Positions 18,958-27,588 of a stretch of DNA of 64,000 nt are shown here, piece by piece. The notes below the pieces were generated by a model. It worked only from the letters and a program-made list of their open reading frames with translations, made no database searches and was not told the DNA's origin. The number at the start of each line of letters is the position of its first letter. The stretch's first letter is position 1. The position numbers and the translations under genes were made by a program. Source of the DNA: Pseudoalteromonas xiamenensis (GTDB lineage Bacteria > Pseudomonadota > Gammaproteobacteria > Enterobacterales > Alteromonadaceae); assembly GCF_030994125.1 (NCBI RefSeq), contig NZ_CP099917.1, positions 2,390,001-2,454,000 of the forward strand, read 5' to 3'.

Positions 18958-19911
18958 ATGAAATACAGGAAAATAGGCCAGTCAGGATTATCAGCGAGCA
19001 TACTTTCTGTTGGTGGTTGGAAAAACTTTGGCGAGCGGTTAAATGACACCGACTCGAAGCGAATTATTCATCATGCGGTAGAACAAGGCATTAATTCGTT
19101 CGACACCGCCGATGTGTATGGCAATGCTGAGGAGGCAATGGGGCGAGCTTTTAAAGGACTGGACCGCAACAAATTAGTCTTAAGTTCGAAATGCTATTGG
19201 CCAATGAGCGATGACGTTAACGATCGAGGGCTTTCACGCAAACATGTTCGAGCGTCGGTAGAGAATTCATTGAAGCGTTTAGATACGGATTATATCGACC
19301 TGTATTTATGTCACCGATTTGATGAACATACGCCGCTACGTGAGACGATCCGTACTTTTGATGACCTAATCCGTGATGGAAAAATTTTGTATTGGGGCAC
19401 CAGTGCTTGGACAAAAGAGCAATTGGTGCAAGCATTTCAAGTCTGCGAAGAAATGGGCTATGAACCACCGATTGTTGAGCAGGCAGAATATTCTCTCTTA
19501 GTGCGTGACTATGTCGAGCAAGAAATTCAACCGCTTAGAGAACAGTATGGATTGGGGTTGATGTGCTGGAGCCCTCTTGCTGCGGGTATCTTGGCAGGTA
19601 AAAATTTAGATCAACATGTGCAACCAAATACTTTGCTATCGACCTACAGCCCCCAGCTACGTGATAAGTATTGGAATGATGGACACGTTGCTAAAGCACA
19701 ACAACTGCGCACGCTCAGTGAAAAACTCGATGTGCCCATGGCGACGCTTGCGTTGGCGTGGCTCGCTGAAAATAGAAAGGTCGATAGCATCGTAGTCGGT
19801 GTGTCATCGTTTGAGCAACTTACCGCAAACCTTAATGCGGTTGACTATGCACTCGATGCAACAACAAAAGCGCAGCTAAACACGATTTTCCAATCCAGTG
19901 AAAAGGAATAA
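18958..19911 (+). CDS. aldo/keto reductase (Kv-beta/YghZ-like)
   Basis: A 317-residue AKR barrel. The catalytic tetrad is visible: Asp and Tyr in FDTADVYG (about 48-56), Lys in LSSKCYW (about 78) and His in YLCHRFD (about 119). The C-terminal NADPH-binding SIVVGVSSFEQL block is intact. The start is supported by AAGGATAATAA. It overlaps in function with the next gene, another AKR 5 nt downstream, so the pair may reduce related carbonyls. Regulation probably comes from the divergent LysR protein. Substrate unknown. Confidence 0.85.
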   Translation: MKYRKIGQSGLSASILSVGGWKNFGERLNDTDSKRIIHHAVEQGINSFDTADVYGNAEEAMGRAFKGLDRNKLVLSSKCYWPMSDDVNDRGLSRKHVRASVENSLKRLDTDYIDLYLCHRFDEHTPLRETIRTFDDLIRDGKILYWGTSAWTKEQLVQAFQVCEEMGYEPPIVEQAEYSLLVRDYVEQEIQPLREQYGLGLMCWSPLAAGILAGKNLDQHVQPNTLLSTYSPQLRDKYWNDGHVAKAQQLRTLSEKLDVPMATLALAWLAENRKVDSIVVGVSSFEQLTANLNAVDYALDATTKAQLNTIFQSSEKE

Positions 19912-19916
19912 GCAGG

Positions 19917-20936
19917 ATGAAAACCATCACATTAAAACACCTTGATAAAACGCTGCCTAATCTTGGACTGGGTTGCATGGGGATGTCCGAGTTCTACGGC
20001 ACCGCACTGTCGCAAACGGATGCGCTTAACGTCATGCAAACCGCGTACGACAGTGGAGTCAGAATGTTTGATACCGCCGATTTCTATGGCGATGGTGACA
20101 ATGAGCGATTAATTGGGCAATTTATTAAACGCACCCACGGTGACTTGGTTGTTGCGACTAAATGTGGCATCGTCAGAGGCAAAGAAGTCATGGCGGATGG
20201 AAATTTTCGCCGTGAATACAACAACCGTCCAGAATACATAAAACAAGCATGCGAACAAAGTTTGCAGCGCCTCGGGGTTGAATGTATTGATTTATTTTAT
20301 CTGCATCGTATCGACCCAAATGTGCCCATTGAAGAGTCCGTCGGTGCATTATCTGAACTTGTGAAAGCGGGGAAAATTAAAGCCATAGGGCTGTCAGAAG
20401 CTGACCCATCGACGTTGGAGCGTGCGCACAAGGTTCATCCTATAAGCGCATTGCAAACGGAATATTCGATTTGGTCGCGAGGCGTTGAGGAACACATTTT
20501 ACCTAAGTGCAGAGAGCTTGGTATCACTTTTGTTGCCTATTCTCCTCTTGGTCGAGGTATGGTGCCACGCTCTCGACAAGCTGCTCGTTTTGATTTTGAA
20601 CCAACTGATTTCAGACTCAGCTTAGAGCGCGCAACCTCAGAAAATATGCACAAAAACCAACATTTGTATGACTTGCTCTATGATATTTCGGACGGATTGG
20701 GCATTACCCCATTTCAGTTGATGTTGGCGTGGTTAATGGCGCAAGGTGATGATGTCTTGCCGATTCCAGGTTCGACCAAGTCGGCAAATATCCTTTCAAA
20801 TGTACGTGCCGCACAGTTGGCTTTAGAGCCGAGTTTAGTTGCACAGCTGAGTGAGGCATTCTTGCCGACGAATGTTGCTGGTGGCCGTTATACAGTGAAT
20901 AAAGAAGTTGCTGCTAATGCTGCAGAAATGAAGTAA
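19917..20936 (+). CDS. aldo/keto reductase
   Basis: A 339-residue AKR barrel, clearly a different subfamily from its upstream neighbour: it opens LPNLGLGCMGMSEFYG and has the insertion typical of AKR13-like enzymes. The tetrad residues are present in FDTADFYG, VATKCG and LHRID. The cofactor motif DVLPIPGSTKSANI near 280 contacts NADPH. It starts 5 nt after the previous stop with AGG just upstream, so the two are co-translated. General role: NADPH-dependent reduction of aldehydes or ketones; substrate unknown. Confidence 0.87.
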   Translation: MKTITLKHLDKTLPNLGLGCMGMSEFYGTALSQTDALNVMQTAYDSGVRMFDTADFYGDGDNERLIGQFIKRTHGDLVVATKCGIVRGKEVMADGNFRREYNNRPEYIKQACEQSLQRLGVECIDLFYLHRIDPNVPIEESVGALSELVKAGKIKAIGLSEADPSTLERAHKVHPISALQTEYSIWSRGVEEHILPKCRELGITFVAYSPLGRGMVPRSRQAARFDFEPTDFRLSLERATSENMHKNQHLYDLLYDISDGLGITPFQLMLAWLMAQGDDVLPIPGSTKSANILSNVRAAQLALEPSLVAQLSEAFLPTNVAGGRYTVNKEVAANAAEMK

Positions 20937-20956
20937 AGCCACAACTCAACAAACGA

Positions 20957-20992
20957 AAAGGCTCAATGTCATGTGACATTGAGCCTTTTTTT
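20957..20992. terminator. bidirectional terminator (AKR / hemN)
   Basis: A long perfect stem, AAAAGGCTCAATGTCA / TGACATTGAGCCTTTT, flanked by A and T runs, between convergent genes. Confidence 0.92.
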
Positions 20993-21010
20993 AGAGTGTC
21001 AACACAGCGC

Positions 21011-22390
21011 TTATATGACGCGCGAAAATCGGGTGTTTTTCACTTGGCTTTGTAAATAAGCGTCAAAACACATGCAGATAATACGAATGAATAAATTACC
21101 GGTGCGAGTGACTTTGATGTTTGTTTCGTTTACCTCAACAAGGCCGTCAGCGACGAGTGGTTGCAGTGCGGTAATTGCATCAGCAAAATACGCATCAAAC
21201 GTAATTTCAAATTGTGCTTCAAACGATGATTTATCGAGTTCGAAATGACAAATGAGCTGTTTAATAACCGCTGCGCGGATCTCATCATCTCGATGCAGTG
21301 TGATCCCTTTGCTAATCGCACAGCCATTATCCGTAATTGCTTGGTAATAAGGTTTTAAATCTTTTTCATTTTGCAAAATCATATGACCAATTTGCGAAAT
21401 TGATGACACACCTAGACCAAGCAAATCACATTCACCATGGGTTGTGTAACCTTGAAAGTTACGATGGAGATGACCTTCATTCTGTGCAATGGCAAGTTCG
21501 TCTTCTTTTTTGGCAAAATGATCCATGCCGATGAATTGATAGCCCGCTTGTGTCATTTGTTGAAGGGTTTGCTTGAAGATGGCTAACTTGTCTGCAGCAC
21601 CTGGCATGTCGGATTCTTTCAACTTACGCTGCGCTGCGAAACGATCAGGTAAGTGTGCGTAATTAAAAACAGATACTCTGTCAGGTGAGAGCGCAATCAA
21701 CTGCTCGATGGTCTCTCGGTAACTTTCAACGGTCTGGAACGGCAAACCGTAAATCATGTCCATATTGATGGATTTAAACCCAAGAGTGCGAGCCTCATTC
21801 AATACCGCTAACACTTCTTCAACCTGTTGCGGGCGGTTGACTGCCGCTTGCACATCGTCATTAAAGTCCTGTACACCGAACGACACGCGATTAAAACCAA
21901 GTTCATGAAGACGGCGTATCATATTGGGTGCAAGAGAGCGAGGGTCGATTTCGATACCGCGTTGAGCCTCGTTTGAAAACGAAAACGAGTTATTGAGAAT
22001 AAGGATCAACCGAGTCATCTGCTCATCGGTCAAAAAGGTTGGCGTGCCGCCACCTAAATGAAGTTGTTCAACACGATAGTCTTGGAAAAGCGGCGCTTTG
22101 GCTGCAATTTCCTTTTCAAGGTAGTCTAAATAAACATCTGCTTTTGATTGATGACGGGTAATGATTTTATTGCAGCCGCAGTAGTAACAAAGCTGATGGC
22201 AAAATGGGATGTGAATATACAGAGACAGCGCTTTGGACGAAGAACCATCAATCGCTGCCTGTAAGTCTTTTTGGCTATACCCCGATTCAAGTGATAAAGC
22301 CGTTGGATACGACGTATATCTGGGGCCTGAAATATTGTATTTTTTGATTAGGGAATCATCCCAAATTGGCAAATTAATCACGATACGCAC
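21011..22390 (-). CDS. hemN: oxygen-independent coproporphyrinogen III dehydrogenase
   Basis: A 459-residue radical-SAM enzyme that oxidatively decarboxylates coproporphyrinogen III to protoporphyrinogen IX without oxygen. The N-terminal ISGPRYTSYPTA is diagnostic, followed by the radical SAM cysteines in IPFCHQLCYYCGC (CX3CX2CXC, about 62-71). GGGTPTFL binds SAM, and the C-terminal HemN domain ends near residue 440. The length matches E. coli HemN (457). The GTG at 22390 is used as start; no strong ribosome site is visible, so the true start could be a few codons further in. It follows the chemoreceptor gene on the same strand but is separated by a terminator. Confidence 0.93.
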   Translation of the reverse strand: MRIVINLPIWDDSLIKKYNISGPRYTSYPTALSLESGYSQKDLQAAIDGSSSKALSLYIHIPFCHQLCYYCGCNKIITRHQSKADVYLDYLEKEIAAKAPLFQDYRVEQLHLGGGTPTFLTDEQMTRLILILNNSFSFSNEAQRGIEIDPRSLAPNMIRRLHELGFNRVSFGVQDFNDDVQAAVNRPQQVEEVLAVLNEARTLGFKSINMDMIYGLPFQTVESYRETIEQLIALSPDRVSVFNYAHLPDRFAAQRKLKESDMPGAADKLAIFKQTLQQMTQAGYQFIGMDHFAKKEDELAIAQNEGHLHRNFQGYTTHGECDLLGLGVSSISQIGHMILQNEKDLKPYYQAITDNGCAISKGITLHRDDEIRAAVIKQLICHFELDKSSFEAQFEITFDAYFADAITALQPLVADGLVEVNETNIKVTRTGNLFIRIICMCFDAYLQSQVKNTRFSRVI

Positions 22391-22472
22391 TCATTGATAA
22401 TAATGATGTCCGAAGTGTAAGAGAAAATTAAAATAGCCAAGTTGATCTGCCGCAAGCTTGACGGAGAAACAA

Positions 22473-22498
22473 AAAAGGTCGCTTTCGCGACCTTTTAA
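22473..22498 (-). terminator. terminator after the Cache chemoreceptor gene
   Basis: The stem AAAAGGTCGC / GCGACCTTTT with a TTTC loop; the A run on the plus strand gives a U tail on the minus strand. Confidence 0.8.
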
Positions 22499-22511
22499 GC
22501 GGTAGCAGTAA

Positions 22512-24542
22512 TTAGAGTTTAAATTGATTCACTGAAGCGTTGAGCGCTCTGGCCAAATCATTCAAATCACTGGCTTCCGACGCTAATGTGCCGGCATGGT
22601 GCGCCGTATTGTTGACGAGTTCATTGATTGAGTTAAGGCTGTTGTTAATGTCTTCAGCGACCACCGTTTGTTGCTCTGTCGACGTTGCGATTTGATGACT
22701 TTGATCTTGAACAACCGTCACAGCATCCATGATATTTTGCAGTGCCTGAAGCACCTCTTGAGTTTGAGTGACTGAGCCTTCCGCTTGGTCTTGACCTTGT
22801 TGCATCATCGTTGAAGCTTGTTGTGCAATTTGTTGCAAGCGCGAGATCATGTTACGGATGTCATCGGTAGACTCTTGTGTACGGCTTGCAAGAGAACGCA
22901 CTTCGTCAGCAACCACCGCAAAACCACGACCTTGTTCACCGGCACGGGCAGCTTCAATAGCCGCGTTAAGTGCGAGTAAGTTAGTTTGCTCAGCGATGCT
23001 GTTAATGACGTCCACCACAGCGCCAATGCTACTGGTTTCTTGTTCAAGACCAGCAACAACTTTTGCCGCTTCACCGATGTGGCTGGATAAATTGGTCATC
23101 ACGTTTTGAGCTTGAGAAGAACGCGACATGCCATCTTCTGTCATACGTTGCACTTGCTCTGCTGCATGATTGGTCTCTTGAGCATTTCGAGAAATTTCGA
23201 GAACCGTAGCCGCCATTTCAGTAACCGCGGCACTGACGCTATCGACTTGTTCTTTCTCTTGCTGGATCTCATGGTTAGTATTGTTCGATACTTCTCGTAA
23301 TTGTTCCGACGCACTGCCTAACTGGGAAGCTTGTGCCGCAGTATCAATCATCATCGCGCGCAGTTTGTCGATGAAGGTATTCATGTGTAGAGCAAGTTGA
23401 CCAATTTCATCTTTACTGTCGATTTCAATACGACGCGTTAAGTCACCATCGCCTGTGGCAATGTCCTGCATCGTCTTGGTTAGCACAACGATAGGTTTGG
23501 TGATCATGTTTGTCGCAAGAATAATCATGGCAATGACAATGCCGAGAATGACAATTACGGTCGTCACGGTCGTCATGACGGCTTTTTCGACTGGCGCCTC
23601 AATGAAGCTCATGGGGATTAAAATCCCAACGTGCCAATCAAGCAGCGGTTTATCTAAACTCAATGAATCATAAACCACGTAATATTCTTCACCGTTAAAG
23701 GTCACAATGCTGTTGCCTTTCGGTGTCGATTTTATTTGTTGATTGAGTGATTTGAAGCCGCTCGTTGCTGGGAATTGCGCTTCAAGCGCGTCGAGCCCTT
23801 CTTTTCCTTTTGGACCTTCATCTGTAATAGACAGCTTGTGCCCCGTACGTTTTGATAGGTGAACGACTTTGAGTTGATCATCTAATAAGAAGCCGAAACC
23901 TTGCCCTGAAAAACGAATGTTTTCGGCCAGCTCACTGATTTTTTTCAGCTTAAGGTCGACACCACCTACACCTACTAGTTGCCCAGCATCGTTATAAACC
24001 GGTTGTTGAACTACCGCATTGACCGCACCGGTGTTGATATCAACAGAGACCGCACCAACAAAAAGTTTGCCTTTTGCCATCGTTTCTTGCCACCAAGGGC
24101 GCTTGTAAGCAAAGTAGGGTTCACCCTCTTTATAATTTGAGGTACGTTCGTTTTCTTTGAAATATTCCCCTGTTTTTGCGGAAGCAAAAAACGCAGAATG
24201 TAAATTCTCATCACGGCCGCTGATCCGTACAAAATCAGCGTTGACTTCTTGATAATCCTTATCTTTCGAAAGATCGCTTTCCCTTTGTGAGTATTCGGTA
24301 AACCAATTTAAAACGTGCGGGCTGGTTACAAACGTTTCTACCACACTGCCATATTGCTTGAAATACGACTCCATAGAGAGTTTTTCGGAATGAATATAGC
24401 TTTGTGCTTCACGCTGCACACCTTGGCGAGATAAATCGGCAATGTGATTCACGAAATACATTGATGCGACGATCAATAAAATACCGATCGTACCGCCGAT
24501 TAGGACCAATATTTTTTGGCGAAAGGACAGATTATCAAGCAT
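22512..24542 (-). CDS. methyl-accepting chemotaxis protein with dCache sensor
   Basis: A 676-residue chemoreceptor. TM1 is at about 12-31. A periplasmic double-Cache domain follows (about 40-310), with the PWWQ...[17 protein letters not shown] and GVGGVDLKL signatures. TM2 is at about 322-345, HAMP at about 345-400, and the signalling domain carries the hairpin tip [32 protein letters not shown]. Cache sensors usually bind amino acids, organic acids or polyamines; the ligand cannot be predicted here. It is transcribed alone and ends at a terminator. No C-terminal CheR-tethering pentapeptide is present. Confidence 0.93.
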   Translation of the reverse strand: MLDNLSFRQKILVLIGGTIGILLIVASMYFVNHIADLSRQGVQREAQSYIHSEKLSMESYFKQYGSVVETFVTSPHVLNWFTEYSQRESDLSKDKDYQEVNADFVRISGRDENLHSAFFASAKTGEYFKENERTSNYKEGEPYFAYKRPWWQETMAKGKLFVGAVSVDINTGAVNAVVQQPVYNDAGQLVGVGGVDLKLKKISELAENIRFSGQGFGFLLDDQLKVVHLSKRTGHKLSITDEGPKGKEGLDALEAQFPATSGFKSLNQQIKSTPKGNSIVTFNGEEYYVVYDSLSLDKPLLDWHVGILIPMSFIEAPVEKAVMTTVTTVIVILGIVIAMIILATNMITKPIVVLTKTMQDIATGDGDLTRRIEIDSKDEIGQLALHMNTFIDKLRAMMIDTAAQASQLGSASEQLREVSNNTNHEIQQEKEQVDSVSAAVTEMAATVLEISRNAQETNHAAEQVQRMTEDGMSRSSQAQNVMTNLSSHIGEAAKVVAGLEQETSSIGAVVDVINSIAEQTNLLALNAAIEAARAGEQGRGFAVVADEVRSLASRTQESTDDIRNMISRLQQIAQQASTMMQQGQDQAEGSVTQTQEVLQALQNIMDAVTVVQDQSHQIATSTEQQTVVAEDINNSLNSINELVNNTAHHAGTLASEASDLNDLARALNASVNQFKL

Positions 24543-24705
24543 GGCAATCTCTTTATCTGGATTATTGTTATTGGATAGAGCTCATCCAAGTATAAAACCA
24601 TATCTGACGGCACTTTGCTACCGTTTGCGGTAAGACTTTTCAGCTTATTTGTGCTTCAATGACATTCATCCAATATCTTAGAAAAGTATAGTCAGAAAAT
24701 TTGTA

Positions 24706-25464
24706 ATGGCTGAAATAATTATTCTAGGTGCAGGGTGGTTAGGTAAACCACTATGTCACTATTTTGAAAAGAAAAAATATCATGTTGAAGGGACAAGTCG
24801 CTCGCCGTCTGCTGAACCATTTATGAAAGTATTTACGCTCGAAGGCCAGCAAATGGTCCATGATTTGACGTTGGCAGACGCGTATTGGGTTTGTGCAATC
24901 CCACCAAGAGCAAGTGATCCCGATTCATCGTATCTTGCGATGTTGGATGCGGCCCTTAGTTTATCGAACACCATGAAATGCAGGGGTTTTTTGTTGTGTT
25001 CCAGTACGGGCGTGTATGCCGAAGAAGACGGACGTTATGATGAAACCGGCGCATTGGCTGCACCAACGTCGCGTCGAATACAAGTATTGCAAGAAGCTGA
25101 ACAGAAAGTTTTGTCTTCTGGCGGAAAAGTACTTCGACTGGCTGGACTCGTTGGCCCACAGCGTGAACCAGGGCAATTTGTGGCAGGAAAAGTGTTACGC
25201 AGTTCGGCTCAAGCTCTCGTTAATATGGTTCACCGAGATGATGTCATCGCGGCAATTGATGTTGTGCTGTCGAATTGGCGCGAAGCTCGAGACATTTATA
25301 ACGTGTGTTACCCAGCTCACCCGACTCGATTTGAGTACTATCAAGCTCATTGTGGCGAAAAAGGAACCGACATGCCTGAGTTTATGAGTCAACAGACACA
25401 ACAAAGAGTGATAGATGGCAGTGCAATTGAGGCACTTGGACTGCGTTACGCCAATTCTATCTAA
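24706..25464 (+). CDS. YeeZ-like NAD(P)-binding epimerase-family protein
   Basis: A 252-residue extended-SDR-like protein with an N-terminal Rossmann motif, ILGAGWLGKPL (about 6-16). A Ser/Thr-Tyr segment, SSTGVYAEEDG, lies where epimerases have their catalytic Thr and Tyr. It resembles the YeeZ group of short epimerase-like proteins of unknown function. The catalytic Lys that normally follows Tyr by three residues is not obvious, so activity as a classical epimerase is uncertain. It stands alone, divergent from the chemoreceptor and convergent with hutC. Confidence 0.75.
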   Translation: MAEIIILGAGWLGKPLCHYFEKKKYHVEGTSRSPSAEPFMKVFTLEGQQMVHDLTLADAYWVCAIPPRASDPDSSYLAMLDAALSLSNTMKCRGFLLCSSTGVYAEEDGRYDETGALAAPTSRRIQVLQEAEQKVLSSGGKVLRLAGLVGPQREPGQFVAGKVLRSSAQALVNMVHRDDVIAAIDVVLSNWREARDIYNVCYPAHPTRFEYYQAHCGEKGTDMPEFMSQQTQQRVIDGSAIEALGLRYANSI

Positions 25465-25478
25465 CGACCCAACTGTTT

Positions 25479-25507
25479 GAAGAGAAAAGCGGTCCGCTTT
25501 TCTCTTC
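25479..25507. terminator. terminator between the YeeZ-like gene and hutC
   Basis: A 14-bp perfect inverted repeat, GAAGAGAAAAGCGG / CCGCTTTTCTCTTC, in the convergent gap. There is no long T tail outside the stem, so strength is uncertain. Confidence 0.6.
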
Positions 25508-25524
25508 GTGTGTTCGCTGTTTTC

Positions 25525-26229
25525 TTAGCGGCGGAAAGTCAGGTGACCGCCCAAACGGTATTTACTGCCAGGTGAAATCAGCCGTGCAAAGCTAACAATG
25601 CCATCAGCAGACCACGTACGACGGATAATTTGCAAACAAGGCTCTTCGTTAAAGAGGTTTAGCCATTGACACACCTCTGAGTTTGGAGAGATGGCTTCTA
25701 CGGTATGGCGTGCTTCTGTAAGTGGCGCAACTTGCGTGAGATACTCATGCGGTGTGATTTGAGAAAAATCTTGCTGCAGATAATGTGGTGCTTGTTTTGG
25801 GTTTACAAAGCGCTCTTCAACTTGAAGAGGTTGTTCGGTATCGTTGTGAACTAAGACACTCCGGTAAACTTGGCTGTTTATTTCTACACCCAGTGCGATA
25901 GCAATAGGCGCAATGGCCGACATTGACTCCAGTGTTAATACGGTGCAAGAGTAATTGCCGCCGCGATCTGCAACTTCATCGGCAATATTGCGGATCTCCA
26001 ACATGGAGGATTGTGACTTAAAACTTGCTACAAAGGTGCCGAGCCCTTGGCTGCGGTTTAGAACTCCAGCATCGGTCAATTCAGTCAATGCGCGGCGTGC
26101 GGTCATGCGGCTAACTTGAAATTGTTCTGCGAGTTCGTTTTCTGACGGAACCCTATCATTTTCTTGCCATTTGTAAGCGCGAATATTGTCGATAATATGC
26201 TGCTTGATGAGCGCAAATTTTGGCTGCAT
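25525..26229 (-). CDS. hutC: histidine-utilisation repressor HutC (GntR family)
   Basis: A 234-residue GntR/HutC repressor. The N-terminal winged helix is at about 5-72 ([31 protein letters not shown]), and the UTRA effector domain fills the rest. HutC proteins bind urocanate and release hut promoters. The ATG at 26229 (MQPKFA) is preferred to a far-upstream in-frame start because it gives the normal family length and leaves the operator at 26287-26298 outside the gene. It is divergent from hutI, with which it shares that operator, so autoregulation is expected. Confidence 0.93.
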   Translation of the reverse strand: MQPKFALIKQHIIDNIRAYKWQENDRVPSENELAEQFQVSRMTARRALTELTDAGVLNRSQGLGTFVASFKSQSSMLEIRNIADEVADRGGNYSCTVLTLESMSAIAPIAIALGVEINSQVYRSVLVHNDTEQPLQVEERFVNPKQAPHYLQQDFSQITPHEYLTQVAPLTEARHTVEAISPNSEVCQWLNLFNEEPCLQIIRRTWSADGIVSFARLISPGSKYRLGGHLTFRR

Positions 26230-26286
26230 GGTGTTCTTCTTGATGTCATGTTGGTCGATGCTGACAGTAAAGATGGCACGCTTCTC

Positions 26287-26298
26287 TTGTATATACAA
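26287..26298. promoter_or_regulatory. HutC operator
   Basis: The perfect 12-bp palindrome TTGTATATACAA lies in the 111-bp gap between divergent hutC and hutI. It matches the TGTATATACA-type HutC operator known in other gammaproteobacteria. It sits 42 bp before hutI and 57 bp before hutC and would control both. Confidence 0.8.
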
Positions 26299-26340
26299 CA
26301 CGGCTTGCTACACTTCAGTAAAATTTTTTGGAGTAACCCC

Positions 26341-27564
26341 ATGCACAACCCTGATTTAGTGATCCTCGACGTAAACCTTGCCACGATGGATCCGAGTATC
26401 GCGGCGCCTTACGGTGCAATTGAGCAAGCTGCCATTTTTGTAAAAGATGGGAATATCATTTGGCTAGGTCAAATGGATGCATTGCCTGAGTTCGACGCAC
26501 TGTCGACACCCGTTATTCAAGGGAAAGGTGCATGGATTACACCGGGGCTTATTGATTGCCACACTCACATCTTATTTGCGGGTTCCCGTGCGCAAGAGTT
26601 TGAACAGCGTTTACAAGGCGTTTCTTATCAAGAAATCGCAGCTCAAGGTGGCGGCATCGCGAGCACCGTGCGAGCAACACGACAAGCTGACGTTGAAGCT
26701 TTATTTGTTTTGGGAAAAACACGCCTAAATAGTCTGATGAAAGAAGGGGTGACGACGGTTGAAAGCAAATCTGGCTATGGGCTGGATTTAGAAAATGAGC
26801 TTAAGTTATTGGAAGTGAATCGCTTGCTCGATACACATCATCCAGTAACTGTTCAGAGCACCTTTTTAGGAGCTCATGCGGTGCCACCTGAATACAAAGG
26901 CAGGGCAGAACAGTACGTTGACTTAGTATGCGATGTCATGTTGCCAAAAGTTGCACAGGAAAAGTTAGCGGACGCAGTGGATGTTTTTTGCGAAAACGTG
27001 GGGTTCAGTTTCGAGCAAACAAAACGCGTTTTCAATAAAGCGACAGAGCTCGGCCTAAAAGTGAAATGTCATGCGGAACAATTGTCTAATCAGCATGGAT
27101 CAGAGCTGGTCGCATCCTTTCAGGGCTTGTCTGCCGATCACATCGAATACCTCGATGAAACTGGCGTGATTGCCATGGCGAGTGCAGGCACGGTCGCGGT
27201 ATTGCTGCCTACGGCATACTATTTCTTGCGTGAAACACAGCAACCGCCGATTGCATTACTTCGCGAGCATAATGTTGCGATGGCATTAGCAAGCGATTTT
27301 AATCCAGGCACTGCACCCCTTTGTTCACTGCGCCTGGTACTTAACATGGGGTGTACATTATTTCGATTAACGCCTGAAGAAGCCCTTGCTGGTGTCACTG
27401 TTAATGCGGCGAAAGCTTTGGGTCTTGGCGACCGAGGTATGTTGCAAGTTGGATTGCGTGCCGATTTAGCAATGTGGAATATTCAACACCCAGCAGAATT
27501 GAGCTATCAATTTGGCGTAAATGATCTGTTAAATCTCTGGATTTTGGGTAAACTTATTCAATAG
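26341..27564 (+). CDS. hutI: imidazolonepropionase
   Basis: A 407-residue amidohydrolase that opens imidazolone-5-propionate to N-formimidoyl-L-glutamate, the third step of histidine breakdown. The metal-binding HxH is at 74-76 ([12 protein letters not shown]). The GGGIASTV substrate loop follows, then [14 protein letters not shown] (second metal His) and SDFNPGTAP with the catalytic Asp. Length agrees with HutI. The open frame extends upstream past hutC, but the ATG at 26341 begins the conserved N-terminus. hutH and hutU are not in the window, so the pathway genes are split in this genome. Confidence 0.95.
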   Translation: MHNPDLVILDVNLATMDPSIAAPYGAIEQAAIFVKDGNIIWLGQMDALPEFDALSTPVIQGKGAWITPGLIDCHTHILFAGSRAQEFEQRLQGVSYQEIAAQGGGIASTVRATRQADVEALFVLGKTRLNSLMKEGVTTVESKSGYGLDLENELKLLEVNRLLDTHHPVTVQSTFLGAHAVPPEYKGRAEQYVDLVCDVMLPKVAQEKLADAVDVFCENVGFSFEQTKRVFNKATELGLKVKCHAEQLSNQHGSELVASFQGLSADHIEYLDETGVIAMASAGTVAVLLPTAYYFLRETQQPPIALLREHNVAMALASDFNPGTAPLCSLRLVLNMGCTLFRLTPEEALAGVTVNAAKALGLGDRGMLQVGLRADLAMWNIQHPAELSYQFGVNDLLNLWILGKLIQ

Positions 27565-27588
27565 TGTTGATTTAGCAATGGTTTGAAT

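Noticed and set aside
22394..22407. FNR-like site TTGAT-N4-ATGAT in front of hemN
   Set aside because: The second half matches ATCAA at only 3 of 5 positions and the site touches the start codon, so it is not a credible FNR activation site.
26164..26340. Upstream extension of the hutI reading frame
   Set aside because: It would overlap hutC and the HutC operator; the conserved HutI N-terminus begins at 26341.
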